From the NCBI GenBank assembly GCA_963971575.1, contig OZ020619.1:26230800-26294799 (forward strand): 64,000 nt of DNA, given 5' to 3'. Source of the DNA: Liopterus haemorrhoidalis. Lineage: Eukaryota; Arthropoda; Insecta; Coleoptera; Dytiscidae. A program made the translations under genes and the position numbers. Within the stretch, counting starts at the first letter, position 1. Each line of letters opens with the position of its first letter. This document shows positions 12,559 to 24,039 of this stretch, piece by piece. The notes beneath the pieces were generated by a model that made no database searches, was not told the origin of the DNA, and saw only the letters and a program-made list of their open reading frames with translations.

Positions 12559-12854
12559 AATTAGAGTACCTGTACACCGTACGGTTTTTGTAGTGAACAT
12601 TTTGTTGTAACGTAAATAAGTGAAATATTTAATTTTCAAGTAATACACAAAATAATCGTTTTTATTGTAAACCACTTTTTTGTATATATTTTTGATGTAA
12701 ATAATACGTGCAATATTTATATATGTAGCTCTCCTCATAGCTCCTTCAATATATATCTTATTAAAAACTGCATTGAAGAGAAAAAAAAAAGAAATTTCCT
12801 CATATTTATTTTTGATGTAAAATAAATAATAAGTGGGACATTGCAGGATTTTAG

Positions 12855-13310
12855 TGTTAAGGTGTACCCCCGTAACTCCCCAAATATTCATTCAATAAAC
12901 AAAGATTATAGAACAAAACAGATTTGTTTTGTAAACAATTTTTGTTACGCTATTAAGTCAATAATAAGGGAGATATTTCAAAAGTTTAACTTTAGAGTCC
13001 CCCTTCTGTAACTTCTCAAATATTCATCTAAATGAAAAAATGCAAAATAAAAGATTTATTTTCTCATTATAAACAATGTTTATTCTATATGGTTTTGTTG
13101 TTAAGTCAATAATAAGGGAGATATATGGTGCAATTCTGTGGCAAATCTGTAAGCTACAAACGATCGTATCTGAGGAATTGTTTTATGTGTTGTTATGGAC
13201 AGTTTCTTATAGATTCTGTCTGTATGCTTACAGATTTGCCACAGAATTGCACCAATAGGTAGATTTTAGTTTTAATTTTCCCCCGTAACTCCTAAAGTTT
13301 TCATCTAAAG
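12855..13310. repeat. Degenerate tandem repeat with GTCAATAATAAGGGAGAT core
   Basis: Imperfect units contain GTAACTnCTnAA, ATTCATCTAA, an AAACAAnnTTTnTT block and the core AAGTCAATAATAAGGGAGAT (about 12955, 13100 and 15195). The third unit is split by the hAT element at 13311-15091 and resumes at 15092-15215. A 129-bp hairpin MITE sits between the second and third units. Confidence 0.55.
13126..13254. mobile_element. 129-bp hairpin MITE with 29-bp terminal repeats
   Basis: The first 29 bases (starting TGGTGCAATTCTGTGGCAAA) are exactly complementary to the last 29 (13226-13254). ATA stands on both sides (13123-13125 and 13255-13257). The internal 71 bases code for nothing. A small TIR element of unassigned superfamily. 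Confidence 0.8.
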
Positions 13311-13389
13311 CAGAGTTTCCCAAACTTTTCGAGCTGCGGAGCACTTTTCACGAGAAGAATTCGACTGGGAGCACTATCGTTGCTATACA

Positions 13390-13559
13390 CAGTGGCGTAC
13401 ACCAAAAAAGTATTTCGGTAGGGGGGTTCACAACATCGAAATTTAAACGTATTGAAAATACGAGCAATCTTGAAATGCGGTAATTATAATTTTGGTTCTT
13501 TTCGAATTTTCGGTAAGAGGGGATTTTTCCCCATAATCCTCCCTATGCGCACACCACTG
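13390..13559. mobile_element. 170-bp hAT-type MITE, CAGTGGCGTAC ends
   Basis: Ends CAGTGGCGTACACCA and TGCGCACACCACTG. Flanks GCTATACA and GCTTTATA match at 6 of 8 positions, consistent with an old hAT duplication. Nested in the hAT element 13311-15091. Confidence 0.65.
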
Positions 13560-14221
13560 GCTTTATATTTATATATATTTTAGTGGATCTGAACGTGTGA
13601 TATGCTATATAAGTAGAAATAAATTTCTCAGTTGATCAATACAGGATAATTGTTTTATGCTGATCTTGAAAAGTTATCTGGTACGGACTATATTTAAACT
13701 GAGCAAAATGTAAGAATGCTTGTTAGTTAAAAGCAAAAATATTAATAAAAAATCAGCTGTGGCCACCACAAAACCGAACGCCATCACAAAGTAGGTACTT
13801 AAACAAAATACTCTCTTACACAGAAATTATTAAGTATTATTACTACAATAAAAATAACAAAAATATATTTTTTAAATCAGCTGTGGCCACCACAGAACTG
13901 ACCGCCAAAAATCTTCCATTTCCAGATGACCGCGTTTTACCAAAAGTTGATTAAGTTTCATAATAATCCGTTTAGCCAAATTCCGACCGACAGACATCTT
14001 GATAAAAATAGTAAAAACATTATGTAGGAACCTCAATCCGTTGACATCCATTGAAATTTAAAAATGTCAAAATCAGTATGATCGCAATACCTTCCGTATA
14101 GGTATATGTATGTGGCGATCGGTAAAAACATAATTACAACTGGGGCAAAAAAAAAGCTTTTCAAAATAACAAAATAGAAAATACCGATAAAAAAAAACTA
14201 TTGAAATACTATCTTATAATA

Positions 14222-14522
14222 CAGGAATACCTCACTTAGTCCGGGTAATCAGTTCCGCCATTATCCCGGACTGTTTGAAACCGGACTAATCGAGGAACTA
14301 ACGCATAACGTTAAAATCACATAAAAATAAACCATACAATAAGCGATTAACAGTATAAAGGGGAAAAACGACCACGTATGTATAAATAAATAATTTTGTA
14401 TACAATTTTTTTAGAATTTATTTTTATTTTGTTCCATACAAAAAAAATAGTTTTTTGAAAATTTCAAACCGGACTATAGTGAATCCGGACTGATCGAAGC
14501 CGGACTATTCGAGGTATTCCTA
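14222..14522. mobile_element. pogo/Tigger-like MITE
   Basis: TA-flanked. The left end CAGGAATACCTCACTTAGTC pairs with the right end (complement of AGGAATACCTCGAATAGTCC). The interior repeats CCGGACT and TCCGG blocks in inverted order. The CAG-start plus CCTCG/TCCGG character is that of pogo/Tigger terminal repeats. 301 bp, no coding capacity. Confidence 0.7.
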
Positions 14523-15407
14523 TATTTGAACAAACTTGTCGTCTACTGGACGTTCTGAAACGGAGACTGTGGCAGCTTTTTTAACAATCCGTAATTTAGT
14601 CAGCGATCCATCGAAAAATAATCGCAGCAAAAACAAATAAATAACACTGTACCACTATGATTCACTGTCTGAATTATAAGAGATCTGAAGAATATAGGTA
14701 ATTCATATACCATTGCATGAAACGTCACAACATCCATTATCTATTATTTGGCAAATTTTAAGAAATTTGTACTGCATTATATGCTGCTCCTGTAAAATAT
14801 CAGCCCTGTATTAGAACAGTCACTCAGCTGTATATTTGTATTACATAAAGGTTAAAACTTTTTCAATGACCAGTTGAACTATTGAGGTTCGAGTGGTTTT
14901 ATGGGGGGTAATTAAATATTATTGAACTGACTTTTGTATTCTTCAGTTGCGTATCATTTCTGAGTGAAACGTTTGTTAAAAAAAAAAAAAAACAAACACT
15001 ATTTTCACATCTGATCACATTTATTTTATTTACTAATCTGCTCGCGAAGCACTAGTAGACGCACTGCGGAGCACAATTTGGGAAACTCCGTATCTAAAGA
15101 AACTAGATTTCCCTATTCAACTAGAAAAATGCATTGAACAATAAAGATTTTTTGTTTCTTACTATAAACAATTTTTGTTATATATATTTTTTCCGTTAAG
15201 TCAATAATAAGGGAGATTGTTGTATTATATGTTCATTTTGAAGATGGCCTAGTAAGCCGAAATACGTATAAATACAATACATTACATTTGCTTGAATAAT
15301 CGATTGTGTTTAATTCTTCTTGTTCAAAATGTTTCAACGAGTTCCTTCAACTAATTCTATTAATATTACTATAAATTTAAAAAATAAACTAAATTGGAAG
15401 CACTAAC

Positions 15408-15557
15408 CAGTCTGTCGACCGATGGAACGACGCATACAACAATAAACACTGGCGTGGCGAGTACAATAAGAAACACATAAGCCATCTGGCTGCTTTTCAA
15501 ATTGAAATTATTATATCGCCCTGTTTTCATTCCCTTAGTTATACCCAATTCTATCAT
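15408..15557 (-). CDS. Possible first coding exon, single-pass membrane N-terminus (unidentified)
   Basis: Minus-strand ATG at 15557, then exactly 50 codons to a splice-donor-like CTG|GTTAGT (GT at 15407-15406). The frame stays open a further 12 codons past the donor. The peptide has a hydrophilic 24-residue N-terminus, then a hydrophobic run (AYVFLIVLATPVFIVVCVV) that could be a signal anchor. It is not repeated elsewhere in the window and matches no transposon family I know. I do not recognise the protein and see no second exon. If real, later exons would be at lower coordinates or outside the window. It could be chance. Confidence 0.25.
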
Positions 15558-16264
15558 TTAAAAAATATATATATTTACTATTAGGATTTTTTCGTATTAA
15601 CAGTTTTTCGTAATTCGCAGTTCAGCTTAAGGGGAAACGTGTATTCATTCCTGTGTGTGATAACGCTTTGTGTAATTCACAAAGTAACGAGCTCTACCAT
15701 TGTGCTTGCTAAATTAAATTTACAACTTTGATTACTAATTTTGTTTACACCCAGTTTTTGAAATATGCGAAAATAATATAATTAAAAATATTAAATTCCG
15801 CACAACACATACATGAACACAAATTATATTAAGATAAATCCTAAATTAAATGAAATGACAAAGAACAAAATATTGAAAACAAAACCATAAACTCTCATCC
15901 CTGTCTCATTATAGTCTCGAAACAATACGCAGTAAATAATCCCGATAATTAAATTTAAAACCAATCACTTAATAAACCATAATTAACCTATTCTCATTGT
16001 CTTCATTTCATCCCACGCGGCATTTTAAATCGGAATAGATAATTACTTTTAGAATAATAAATAAATTAAGGAACAGTTTAAATGTGAAATGAATATTTAA
16101 GAAAAAACGAATTAAACTCTGATCTCCAAACTCCAATAAGCCGATTACGAGTCTACAAGTGTTAAATGGTGTTGAAAACTAATGTGCCGCCTTTTTCAAT
16201 GGGTGGTAGGATGCCAGTGGCGTAGAACTAGAAAATATTAAAAAATACAATTATGGGGTGGCGG
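15558..16264. other. AT-rich stretch, possible upstream region of the exon candidate
   Basis: No gene visible. A CAGTGGCGTAGAAC end-like motif at about 16216 suggests a further hAT terminus, but no partner end was found. Confidence 0.3.
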
Positions 16265-16589
16265 AAGGATTTATTAACTAGGTAGGGTGTATTGTTTACT
16301 TTTTTGACAATCGAGACTACATGTGGAGACCAATCTAGGACTGCTGTTACAGTTACGCCTAGGCCAGGGGTCGGCAACCTGCGGCTCTTTTAGAAAATAT
16401 TATGGCTCTTTGAAAATTGGCTGGTTTTTATTTTAATATAATTTATTTTTTAATCTTCAACTTTCTGCCTGTACTATGCAGGTTTTGTATTGTTCAGGAT
16501 GTTTTACGGTGCAATTCACGCCCGGTAATTCCCCATATTCCCTTTTAGAAGAAGTAATTTCTGATGAATGATATACGTGAAGAAACATT

Positions 16590-17285
16590 TTTACATTTTA
16601 TTAATTTTCAAAAACATAAGGACACTAACAACGTTATTAATGCATTTTTTTTTGCACAAACTATTGTTAACATGCAAGAAGCTTTTGGAGAAAGATTTAA
16701 AGAGTTTAGAAAATATAAAGCTAAACTAGTTTTTTGACAATTGAAGCAGATATGCAGCAGTTACATTTATTACCATTCCCATATAAATGGGAATGGAAGA
16801 ATATATCATTCCATAAATCTTTGGATTTCAAATCTAATAATTGAAGTTCAAATTGTACCTGATTAATCATAATCAGGTACAATTGCCTGATTAATCATAA
16901 TCAGGTACAATTTGAACTTCAATTATTAGATTTGAAATCCAAAGATTTATATTCTTAAAACTTAATTCTGAACTGGAAAGTTTAGAAAGAGAAAAGTGCA
17001 TTTTATTTTCCCAGCATAAGAAGACCGAAATTCACAATCTTTAAAATGTAGATAAAGTTGTTGTCGAAGCTTGGAATCGTCTTCCAGAATCGTTCAATCA
17101 TATAAAAAATTATGCTTTTGGACTACTGACAATTTTCGGATCCACACATTACTGTGAGCAAGTCTTTTCACATATGAAATTAATAGAGTCAGTTAAGAAG
17201 TAATCTTACTGACCTGAAACTTGAGTGCTGCCTTAAGTTAAAGATTACTGAATATTTACCAAATATTGAACTCTTATCGAACACT
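16590..17285 (+). pseudogene. hAT transposase remnant (ZBED5/GTF2IRD2-like type)
   Basis: Pieces in several frames: IVNMQEAFGERFKEFRKYK near 16660-16720, LQLLDLKSKDL near 16918, and KVVVEAWNRLPESFNHIKN followed by IFGSTHYCEQVFSHMKLI near 17055-17190. The last part matches the C-terminal dimerisation region of hAT transposases (GST-x-CEQ-FS-MK). No zinc finger or intact catalytic region is visible, and frames are broken by stops and the inserted palindrome. Confidence 0.7.
16813..16950. repeat. 138-bp palindrome inside hAT remnant
   Basis: The left arm of 53 bases from 16813 is exactly repeated as its complement ending at 16950. The centre holds two copies of the smaller palindrome CCTGATTAATCATAATCAGG. 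The right arm matches the transposase reading frame, so the left arm is likely the duplicated inverted copy. Confidence 0.85.
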
Positions 17286-18224
17286 ATGCAAGTAGCAATC
17301 GTCTCAGTAAAAAAAATATTATATTGTAATATACTGGCAAGTGCAAAAGGTATCACAAACTAAATGTATAAGTAAATATTAATTTATTTATACATTATAT
17401 ATTAATAAAAAAAATTACGTTTTTTTCTTAAATATAGCATATATTTTTTAGCGGCTCTTCCATGTTATGGTTTTTGTTTTCAATTTAGTTTTGGCTCTTT
17501 GTCACTGAAAGATTGCCAACCCCTGGCCTAGGCCAATCATAATTTCAGTTTGCTGAATTGGTTTTCCCGATATGGTGTCAGTATGTCTCTGGTTATTGGT
17601 TTCTAGATGTAGCACACGACATTTTGGGGCATTTAAGGATAGGAGCCACATAGCCCACCGTTCACTGACAGAGTCTATGTAAAAGAGATTTGTTCTTAAC
17701 ATCATTGTAGAATTTCTGATCATCGGCAAGTGTTTGATGTTCGGAGGTGGGTTGTTAAACCTGCTACAAATATTAGGAACAGAACCGGTCCGATTACACT
17801 ACCTTGTGGTACACCACTGGTGACTGGGTGCGAGTGCGAGAAAGATGCACTTACACGTGCTCGGAAGGTACTCCTCGTGAGAAAAGCAGTTATCCAACAA
17901 AGTAGCTTTCCACGAATCCCGTAGTGATCGATTTTAGCAAATAGTTTATGAAAAGCGACTCTGCCAAAGGGTAATGTATGAGAATCTCGAAACCTACAAG
18001 AGTTACAACTTTGGTTAAATTAGATCAAATTATCACTATAACTAGTGCATTTGAATGGCACTTCATTTGATTTGATAAAATGGGTAGCACATTAGACATG
18101 AGAAAAAAAATCGCCAAATTTTATATTCCCGTATAATTTTTTTATTCTTTTTTATCCTAGAAAATTCCCGGATATAGAATTGATCGTTACCAGGGGCCCG
18201 CAAAGAAAGTTTCTCCCCAGGGCC

Positions 18225-18445
18225 CCCACTTCTTTATCCCTCCTCCACACCTCTTCAATCACGCTTATTTATTTATTTATTTTCCTCTCCACCTCTGTCG
18301 CATCCACTCCGCATCTCCAATAATACTCCTTTCTCATCTCCTCCCATGCGGACTGTCTTCCTTTCTGTTTCTCTCTGGTTCTTTCCTCCCAGCATTCTCT
18401 CACTATTCTTTTATCTATTTCTCTTCTAACTTTCTTCCCCAAGTC
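18225..18445 (-). pseudogene. LINE 3'-terminal fragment, copy of 24580-24790
   Basis: The minus strand closely matches 24580-24790 on the plus strand, including an AGAAGGAAAGTC-like basic coding tail, the AAATAAATAAATAAGCGTG run and the AGGGATAAAGAAGTGGGGG end. It is the last part of a non-LTR retrotransposon ORF2 and its 3' end. It is 5'-truncated, as is usual for LINE insertions. Confidence 0.7.
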
Positions 18446-18618
18446 CTCTCGGCGGCCCTGGTTGGAGACATTTGTTCATAAACAGTTTTGATATATTATT
18501 TCCTTTTCTCTAATTGTTTGTTAAAAGTTGCAGGTGTTGTAATGTTCCTCAGTGGGGCGTTTTTGCTGTTTTTCGTAGTGCTGCGAGTTGTGAAATGATA
18601 ACGATATATATAACCAAC

Positions 18619-18690
18619 CATGCTCTAGGCGAGATTCGAACCTGGGATCCTGTTAGCCGAAGCAAGGTTGCTTCTTAGATGTTACCGAGG
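18619..18690 (-). repeat. tRNA-like SINE head, minus strand
   Basis: The complement contains a B box AGGTTCGAATC (18632-18642) and an upstream tRNA-like A-box region, with an anticodon-arm-sized spacing. Probably a tRNA-derived SINE start. Confidence 0.45.
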
Positions 18691-18699
18691 ATGTTCTTT

Positions 18700-20640
18700 T
18701 TGTACATACATATGTTTACAGACCCTAACAAATTCAAATGGAAAAATAATAATGTATAAATACACAGATTAAAACGTCAGTGTACGCCCCTGAAGGAACA
18801 GGTACAAACAGCATATCAATTCGTAAATCTCACAGGTTATACGGCTTAACTCTGTGTGGAAGATTAATGGTATTGAATTTTGATATATTTTTTTCATATG
18901 TTTCAGAAAATCCAATATTCAAATACATTACATATTGGTTGCAGTTACATTATCCACTGCGCAACTTTGTTGTTATTATTTGTTGTTACATTTGCTTGAT
19001 ATTACATGTAGTCGCTATCTATAACAGTCTATGTTAAAAAAAACAATTGGCTAACAAATATGGGTATTGATCAGGGACCTGAAGCTGTACCCGAACCCTA
19101 ACCGAAAACCCATAAAAACCTATATTTTTCGTGAATCTGAACCTGAACCTTTACATTTCAAGGTCAGTGAACCAAAACTTGAAACCGAACCTTTTATTAT
19201 TAACAGGTAACCATGTATTTTTAACAAGTTCAAAAAATTATTGTATACCTCCTTAACAAATGACATTTACATAACAAGAAAAAAAATGTTATTTGATATT
19301 TGGTCATTCCTTTTTGTTATTTTTATTTTATTATTTTATTTAATATGCATGTTAGTTACCAATGTTATAGGGTCTAAGCGGAACTAAACAGGAGTTTCGA
19401 TTTCCTAAGTTGTCACGGGAACTGAGCTTGCCAGGGTATTTCATGTTGTCGGAAAAAAATCATAATCCGAAAAGGAAAACGAATGACATAAAATTTAAAT
19501 ATATAATATTTTTACATTTTAGGAAGACGAAAAAATTAAAGAAATGAAAAATTTGTATTAAGAATTACTCAATAAATCTAAATGACATTTAATAATGACA
19601 ATACACACTTTTCAAATAATATTGGTATTCAGGTCGGATTATTGGGAACATTATTTTGCCTTTGCCATCAACAGAAATCAAGTATGTGATTTAAAATATT
19701 TGATCGAAACCAAATTCCTGAGGTTATGGGTCAAGCGCCGTTCAAAAGTAAAAATTTTCATTATCATTGAATCCCACGCAGCAAAGAAAACCGAGAACAT
19801 ATCCAGAGGGAGTCGATACATATCAAACATTACCAGTAGCGTGACCAGAAATTAAGCATAGAAGACCAGGGGGGATAGACTTCTATAGAAGTCATTTATT
19901 GTGGCAGTGGTAACAGCTCTTTCAGCGGCTCCCGGCTTCCATTGCTAATAACTATTGATATATAATGTATTAGCAAAGTTTCCTAAATTAATTTATAATT
20001 CAATAATATTGAGGTTACCAGGTATCGGTAAATAATATTTTGATATAAATATTTCATAGCTCTGTATTACAAAATGTGATACCTGAACTAATTATGCAAA
20101 CTATATAGAAATGTTCAATAATGAAAAAACTTCACAAAAAGTAAAATGAATTTACGATTTAGTATTTTGAAAATTATCTATGATAAATTATACATGAGTC
20201 TATAGACATTTTACTCATTTAAATCATTAGGTATTATGTTTAGGGTTTTGTAGTTATGACCAAGAAATCCTTATCTCGTCATTCATGTTCTGCCTGTTTG
20301 TCTGTCAGTCGATAGATAACATCAGGACCTAGAGGGATAAAATTTGGCATGCATATGCAGTTCTCTGTCCCACATATAGGAAAATTACCCAGAATTAAAA
20401 ATACATAGCTCGAAAAATATGTATAATCCACTCATGATGGTTGCTCCTTTGAGTAAGCCATGTTAAGGAGGCATGTTTTGTTGGTAGCCACGAATTACAA
20501 AAAGACATTATAAATAAAATAAAATTCATAAAAATAAAATAATTCTAATAATTTTAACTTGAAAATATGCATTATTGGCAATATATTTATTACACAATAC
20601 TGGCAATATATTTTTTAATGTGAATGAAAAAAAAAACAGC
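18700..20640. other. AT-rich stretch, no gene recognised
   Basis: Holds frames of 85-86 codons at 18780-19037 and 19595-19855 without recognisable features. GAACCTGAACC-like low-complexity sequence at 19080-19200 also appears near 48340-48400. A degenerate GGTCTAAGCGGAACT end at about 19371 is related to the MITEs at 30139 and 62066. A dispersed repeat at 20230-20400 (GTTTTGTAGTTATGACCAAG) is shared with about 5715 and 41200. Confidence 0.4.
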
Positions 20641-20647
20641 AGTGGTC

Positions 20648-20711
20648 ACCACAGAACCGACCGCCACCACAGAACCGACCGCCACCACAGAACTGACCGC
20701 CACCACAGAAT
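20648..20711. repeat. 18-bp tandem repeat
   Basis: Three and a half copies of ACCACAGAACCGACCGCC. Single units of the same sequence are at about 13760 and 13880, so the array was probably expanded from a dispersed repeat. Confidence 0.8.
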
Positions 20712-21052
20712 ATGTAATCTAATAAGATACCTTTTAACATGTTTTAAAATTCTGAAAATAAATCAAGAATTTCAGTCATATGGTAAATTTAGACTGTGCC
20801 TTATTGTCCATTTGTGCCATACCGATGTTTATTGATTCGTATAGTAATACACTTTTTAGGTTAGAACTGATCAGTCATGGTTCTTTGGACCGTAAAATAT
20901 TGCTTGTTGAAAATGCAATGGAAAATATAGTAACAATAAGCAATTTTAGTCAAAAATATTCCCAAAAAATTTTGTTTACCACCTTATTACCCAATGAGAT
21001 TTGTTTAAAATCTAAAAAACTACTAATGTACGATATTTTTTGTAAGTTAATA

Positions 21053-22216
21053 CAGTAGAGCGACTATCCGTGGTCTGGATTATCCAAGACCAAAATAATT
21101 TGGCAATTATTCCGTATTATCCCAGTTTGCACCAAAAGTTTTCCGTATCATCCGACCGGATAATTTTCTATTTCTATCAAAACAGTTCCTGTCTGCTGCT
21201 CTAGCACTTCTAGACTTGCATTCGGTGCTAGAACGTACATTCTGAATTATAATCTGTTACAACATGACACAAAACAAACGAGAAAGTGTTATATCTATTG
21301 AACAGAACTAGTCATAAGCAAATATATGACGGGGGAAATACACACTATCGCAGCCCAAACCCTAGAGATGTGCGGCAGCGGCTAGATCACTACGCTATGC
21401 GTCTTCAAAGTGGGCAGAGAACCAAGTAAATATTCATTTCGCACTCTGAAGACCTTAGAGTTGGAAACTGGTCTGCAGGCAGTAATAATATCAAATTCCA
21501 CATTGAAGAACGCCTTCGTTCCGCCTAGAAGAGATGCGGGTGAAACGATCATAATCGCAGCAAAACATTATAAATATACAGGAAAAAATAGTATATTATG
21601 TTACTAGGAGTAGAACGCGCTCTTTTTTGTGCTGAGCTCAAATGTTGCTGCCGAGGCGCAGCCGAGGCTTGCATATTGAGCGAAGCACAAAAAAAGCGTT
21701 CTACTCCGAGTGACATATACTATTTTTTCTTCAAGCGTAGGTATTAAAAATTTGCAACAATAAATACTTATGACTTTATAGTTTCAGATGCTATTGCTGC
21801 TAATTCCGGCGGTGTACATTGAATTGGTGGAGACATTTTTTAATTTTTGATCTTTATATTGTGTATTTTGTAACTAATCACAGAATGATCACAGAATAAT
21901 AATAAAGTAACTCACTAATAACGTAACTAATTTATGAATTCACTACAAACCACGCTACAAACATATTAAATTGACAGATGTTTTGTTTATGGCGACTGCT
22001 GGCACTGATGGCCATCTGTTGATAACTATATGAACTATTTACTAGTATTAAAATGTTCACATTTTGTTACTAGTAAAAAAATGTATCATTTCTACCGAAT
22101 GTATTGAACAATGTAATGTTAGCATTATAATCCGCTTGAAGAAAAAAAATATTTTGGTTCTCCGAGTTTTCAGTTGGGTGCCGACCACGTTAGCTCGGAG
22201 AACCAAGATTCTACTG
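21053..22216 (+). mobile_element. pogo/Tigger-like element, degraded
   Basis: TA-flanked. The left end CAGTAGAGCGACTATCCG and right end (complement of CAGTAGAATCTTGGTTCTCC) are imperfect pogo-type inverted repeats. Near 21264 an ATG starts MTQNKRESVISIEQ, which resembles the N-terminus of Tigger/pogo transposases, but stops follow at once. Two fold-back structures are nested inside (21584-21735, and outer repeats near 21724 and 22134). Confidence 0.65.
21584..21735. repeat. Fold-back hairpin element
   Basis: The two ends (core AGGAGTAGAACGCGCTC versus complement of CGGAGTAGAACGCTTTT, with AATAGTATAT outer parts) pair over about 50 bases with a short centre containing GCCGAGGCGCAGCCGAG. The identical 17-mer occurs inverted at about 35093-35109. 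Related outer ends occur at 30682 and 31041. Confidence 0.7.
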
Positions 22217-23603
22217 TATTTGTATTTTTGAAAATTGTTTTTTTTTTTTCTTCGTATACAGAATTTAGTGAAAGCTCTTAATAGTTACATTACCATATAA
22301 TGAAAATGTTAAACGAGAGTTAATCAACGGTGATCGATGAGTAGGTTGAAATAAAACCATGTTTCATGGCTACTAGTTTCGCTGTTTTAATAATATCAGT
22401 ATCATCAGGCCTACAATACATACAATTACATGTAGAAAGAAAATTAATAGAGACAATGTATAAAAAACGTACCTTGAAATTCAAAATAAAGTAAAAAACC
22501 ACAAATCTAAACCATATGATTGTGTGGTATACATATTTAAGTTACATGGAAATCATCTAGAGACATTTATTGAACAAATATTGTGTTGATAGCTGGTCGG
22601 CGACATAACCACATGGTAGCTATTTTATGTGTTACATGTTACCATATTACCATTACCATATAACATTATTTTCAAAGGTTTGTCCATTTTGACAAGACTA
22701 CAGCATAAAATATCCCACATATTCAGTAGGCCCACTGTTGGCCGCGTTCGCTTACTAAATACCTACGAAACCCCTAAATGTCATACACTTAACACACATT
22801 TTTCTAACTTTCCAATAGTCGTAAATTTTTTTACTACTGACGTAACTATTTTCTGTTTTTTTAAACTTAAGAGTTCGATGAGGCAAAAATAAAATAGCAT
22901 TGTTCTAATTTCAGATTTCATGCCTAAATTGGTCAAGTACTTGTCATTTATTAAACGAACCACATCAAATGATTGAAATGCGCGAATTAGGAACATCTCC
23001 CACTTAAACCATTAAGGTTATAAGATGATATTCGAATTCTTATATGGTGACCAAAAATAGCATGTTCCGCTTTACGTCACTAATTAACCCAAATTATCCG
23101 ATTGGATAACACCCAACCACCCGCGACTGTGATACAGTATCAAGCTCGTTTACGATAATTAGGAAAAGGAAATAGCACATGAATCACGTCACACCACAAA
23201 TTCACTATTTTACAACACACACATTGATCCATATTCATGCATGAAAATTGAATTAAGTTAACTAACTCAAAGAGATTGCAAGAATCCTTTACCACACCGA
23301 GAGTTCCTAACAAGCTGGATAAAAGGTTCTCATGCTTCAGAACGTGCTTACAAGTATTTCTTCAAGTAAATTATTTAAGTAAGTTAAGCGTTTATCATGC
23401 ACGTTTATCAAATATTTGCGACATTCTACTATATACGACACTTTGTTTCTGCATTGTTATTTACATTGCAATTTTGTAATTTGCTTTGTTAAGAACCTAG
23501 AGATTGTTTATTTTCCGTCATATCTTGTTATGGGGGGGGGGGCAGAACATTACAGTTCTTCAAAGTTTATTATACAGAACTGACAATCTAAAATAAAATT
23601 ATA
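22217..23603. other. AT-rich stretch, no gene recognised
   Basis: Contains a copy of the CTTACTAAATACCTACGAAA repeat at 22747, a run of ten G at about 23524-23533, and a fragment at 23570-23602 similar to the left end of the repeat at 24923. Frames of 60-87 codons show no recognisable features. Confidence 0.4.
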
Positions 23604-24005
23604 CTCTATCTCTGAAAGACTGATAGTAATAAATCATGTTGACAGGCAGTTACCAGTGGCGTGCACATTTTAAACACGTTTAAATTGGTTTTGTGTATTT
23701 CTATATTACTATTTATCATTTTATTAAACGCACGCCTGTGACCATATTTATCATATCATTAAATACACCCCTGTGACCATATTTTTCCTCAAAATATTAG
23801 GGTCAAATTTTTATGGTCTATTCTATTGTATTTAACCCTAGTTCGTATTCCCATGTAATATGTGCGGCACACTCGGTTGTTTTTAACAATATTTTGTTTC
23901 GAACTTTTCATATTTTGTCGCTTTTGTTTTACCGCTTCTGTGTCATAATACAATAACTTTTTACAAATAATAAATTTTATTACTATCAGTTTTTCGGAGA
24001 TAGAG
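23604..24005 (-). mobile_element. TA-flanked MITE, GTCTATCTCAG family, copy 2
   Basis: 402 bp, inverted relative to copies at 3590 and 45693, with TA at 23602-23603 and 24006-24007. The ends are CTCTATCTCTGAAAGACTGA and its diverged complement. Confidence 0.8.
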
Positions 24006-24039
24006 TATAGTAACAATCTAAAGTGAAGTTGTGGACTTT

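Larger units (their letters stand above)
13311..15091. mobile_element. hAT-type non-autonomous element with exact 8-bp duplication
   Basis: The 8-bp direct repeat ATCTAAAG (13303-13310 and 15092-15099) flanks ends CAGAGTTTCCCAAA and TTTGGGAAACTCCGT. Subterminal blocks with CTGCGGAGCAC and its complement also pair. It contains two nested elements, at 13390-13559 and 14222-14522. No transposase frame remains. Confidence 0.85.
16365..17525. mobile_element. hAT element with exact 8-bp palindromic duplication
   Basis: Ends CAGGGGTCGGCAACCTGCGG and GATTGCCAACCCCTG, flanked by GCCTAGGC at 16357-16364 and 17526-17533. The duplicated octamer is itself a palindrome. The element interrupts a LINE fragment. 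It holds the remains of a hAT transposase (see 16590-17285) and a 138-bp palindrome at 16813-16950. Confidence 0.9.
16265..17965 (-). pseudogene. LINE reverse-transcriptase fragment, split by a hAT element
   Basis: Reads on the minus strand from 17965. 17526-17965 encodes an RT core with HYGIRGKLLCWI and SGVPQGSVIGPVLFL, then a frameshift, ADDQKF-like catalytic-region remnants and a LNAPKCRVLHLETNN-like segment. After excision of 16365-17525 it continues into LGVTVTAVLDWSPHVVSIVK. Those are typical palm and thumb motifs of Jockey/CR1-type non-LTR retrotransposons. Both ends are truncated. Several stops and shifts make it inactive. Confidence 0.8.

Noticed and set aside
12400..12891. 163-codon minus-strand frame
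   Set aside because: Crosses the right edge of a hAT element, low-complexity, and no recognisable domain.
19595..19855. 86-codon plus-strand frame as a gene
   Set aside because: No family features, biased composition, and no splice or start support.
20648..20711. Regularly spaced repeats considered as a CRISPR array
   Set aside because: Units are contiguous 18-bp tandem copies with no spacers, in a eukaryotic transposon-rich context.
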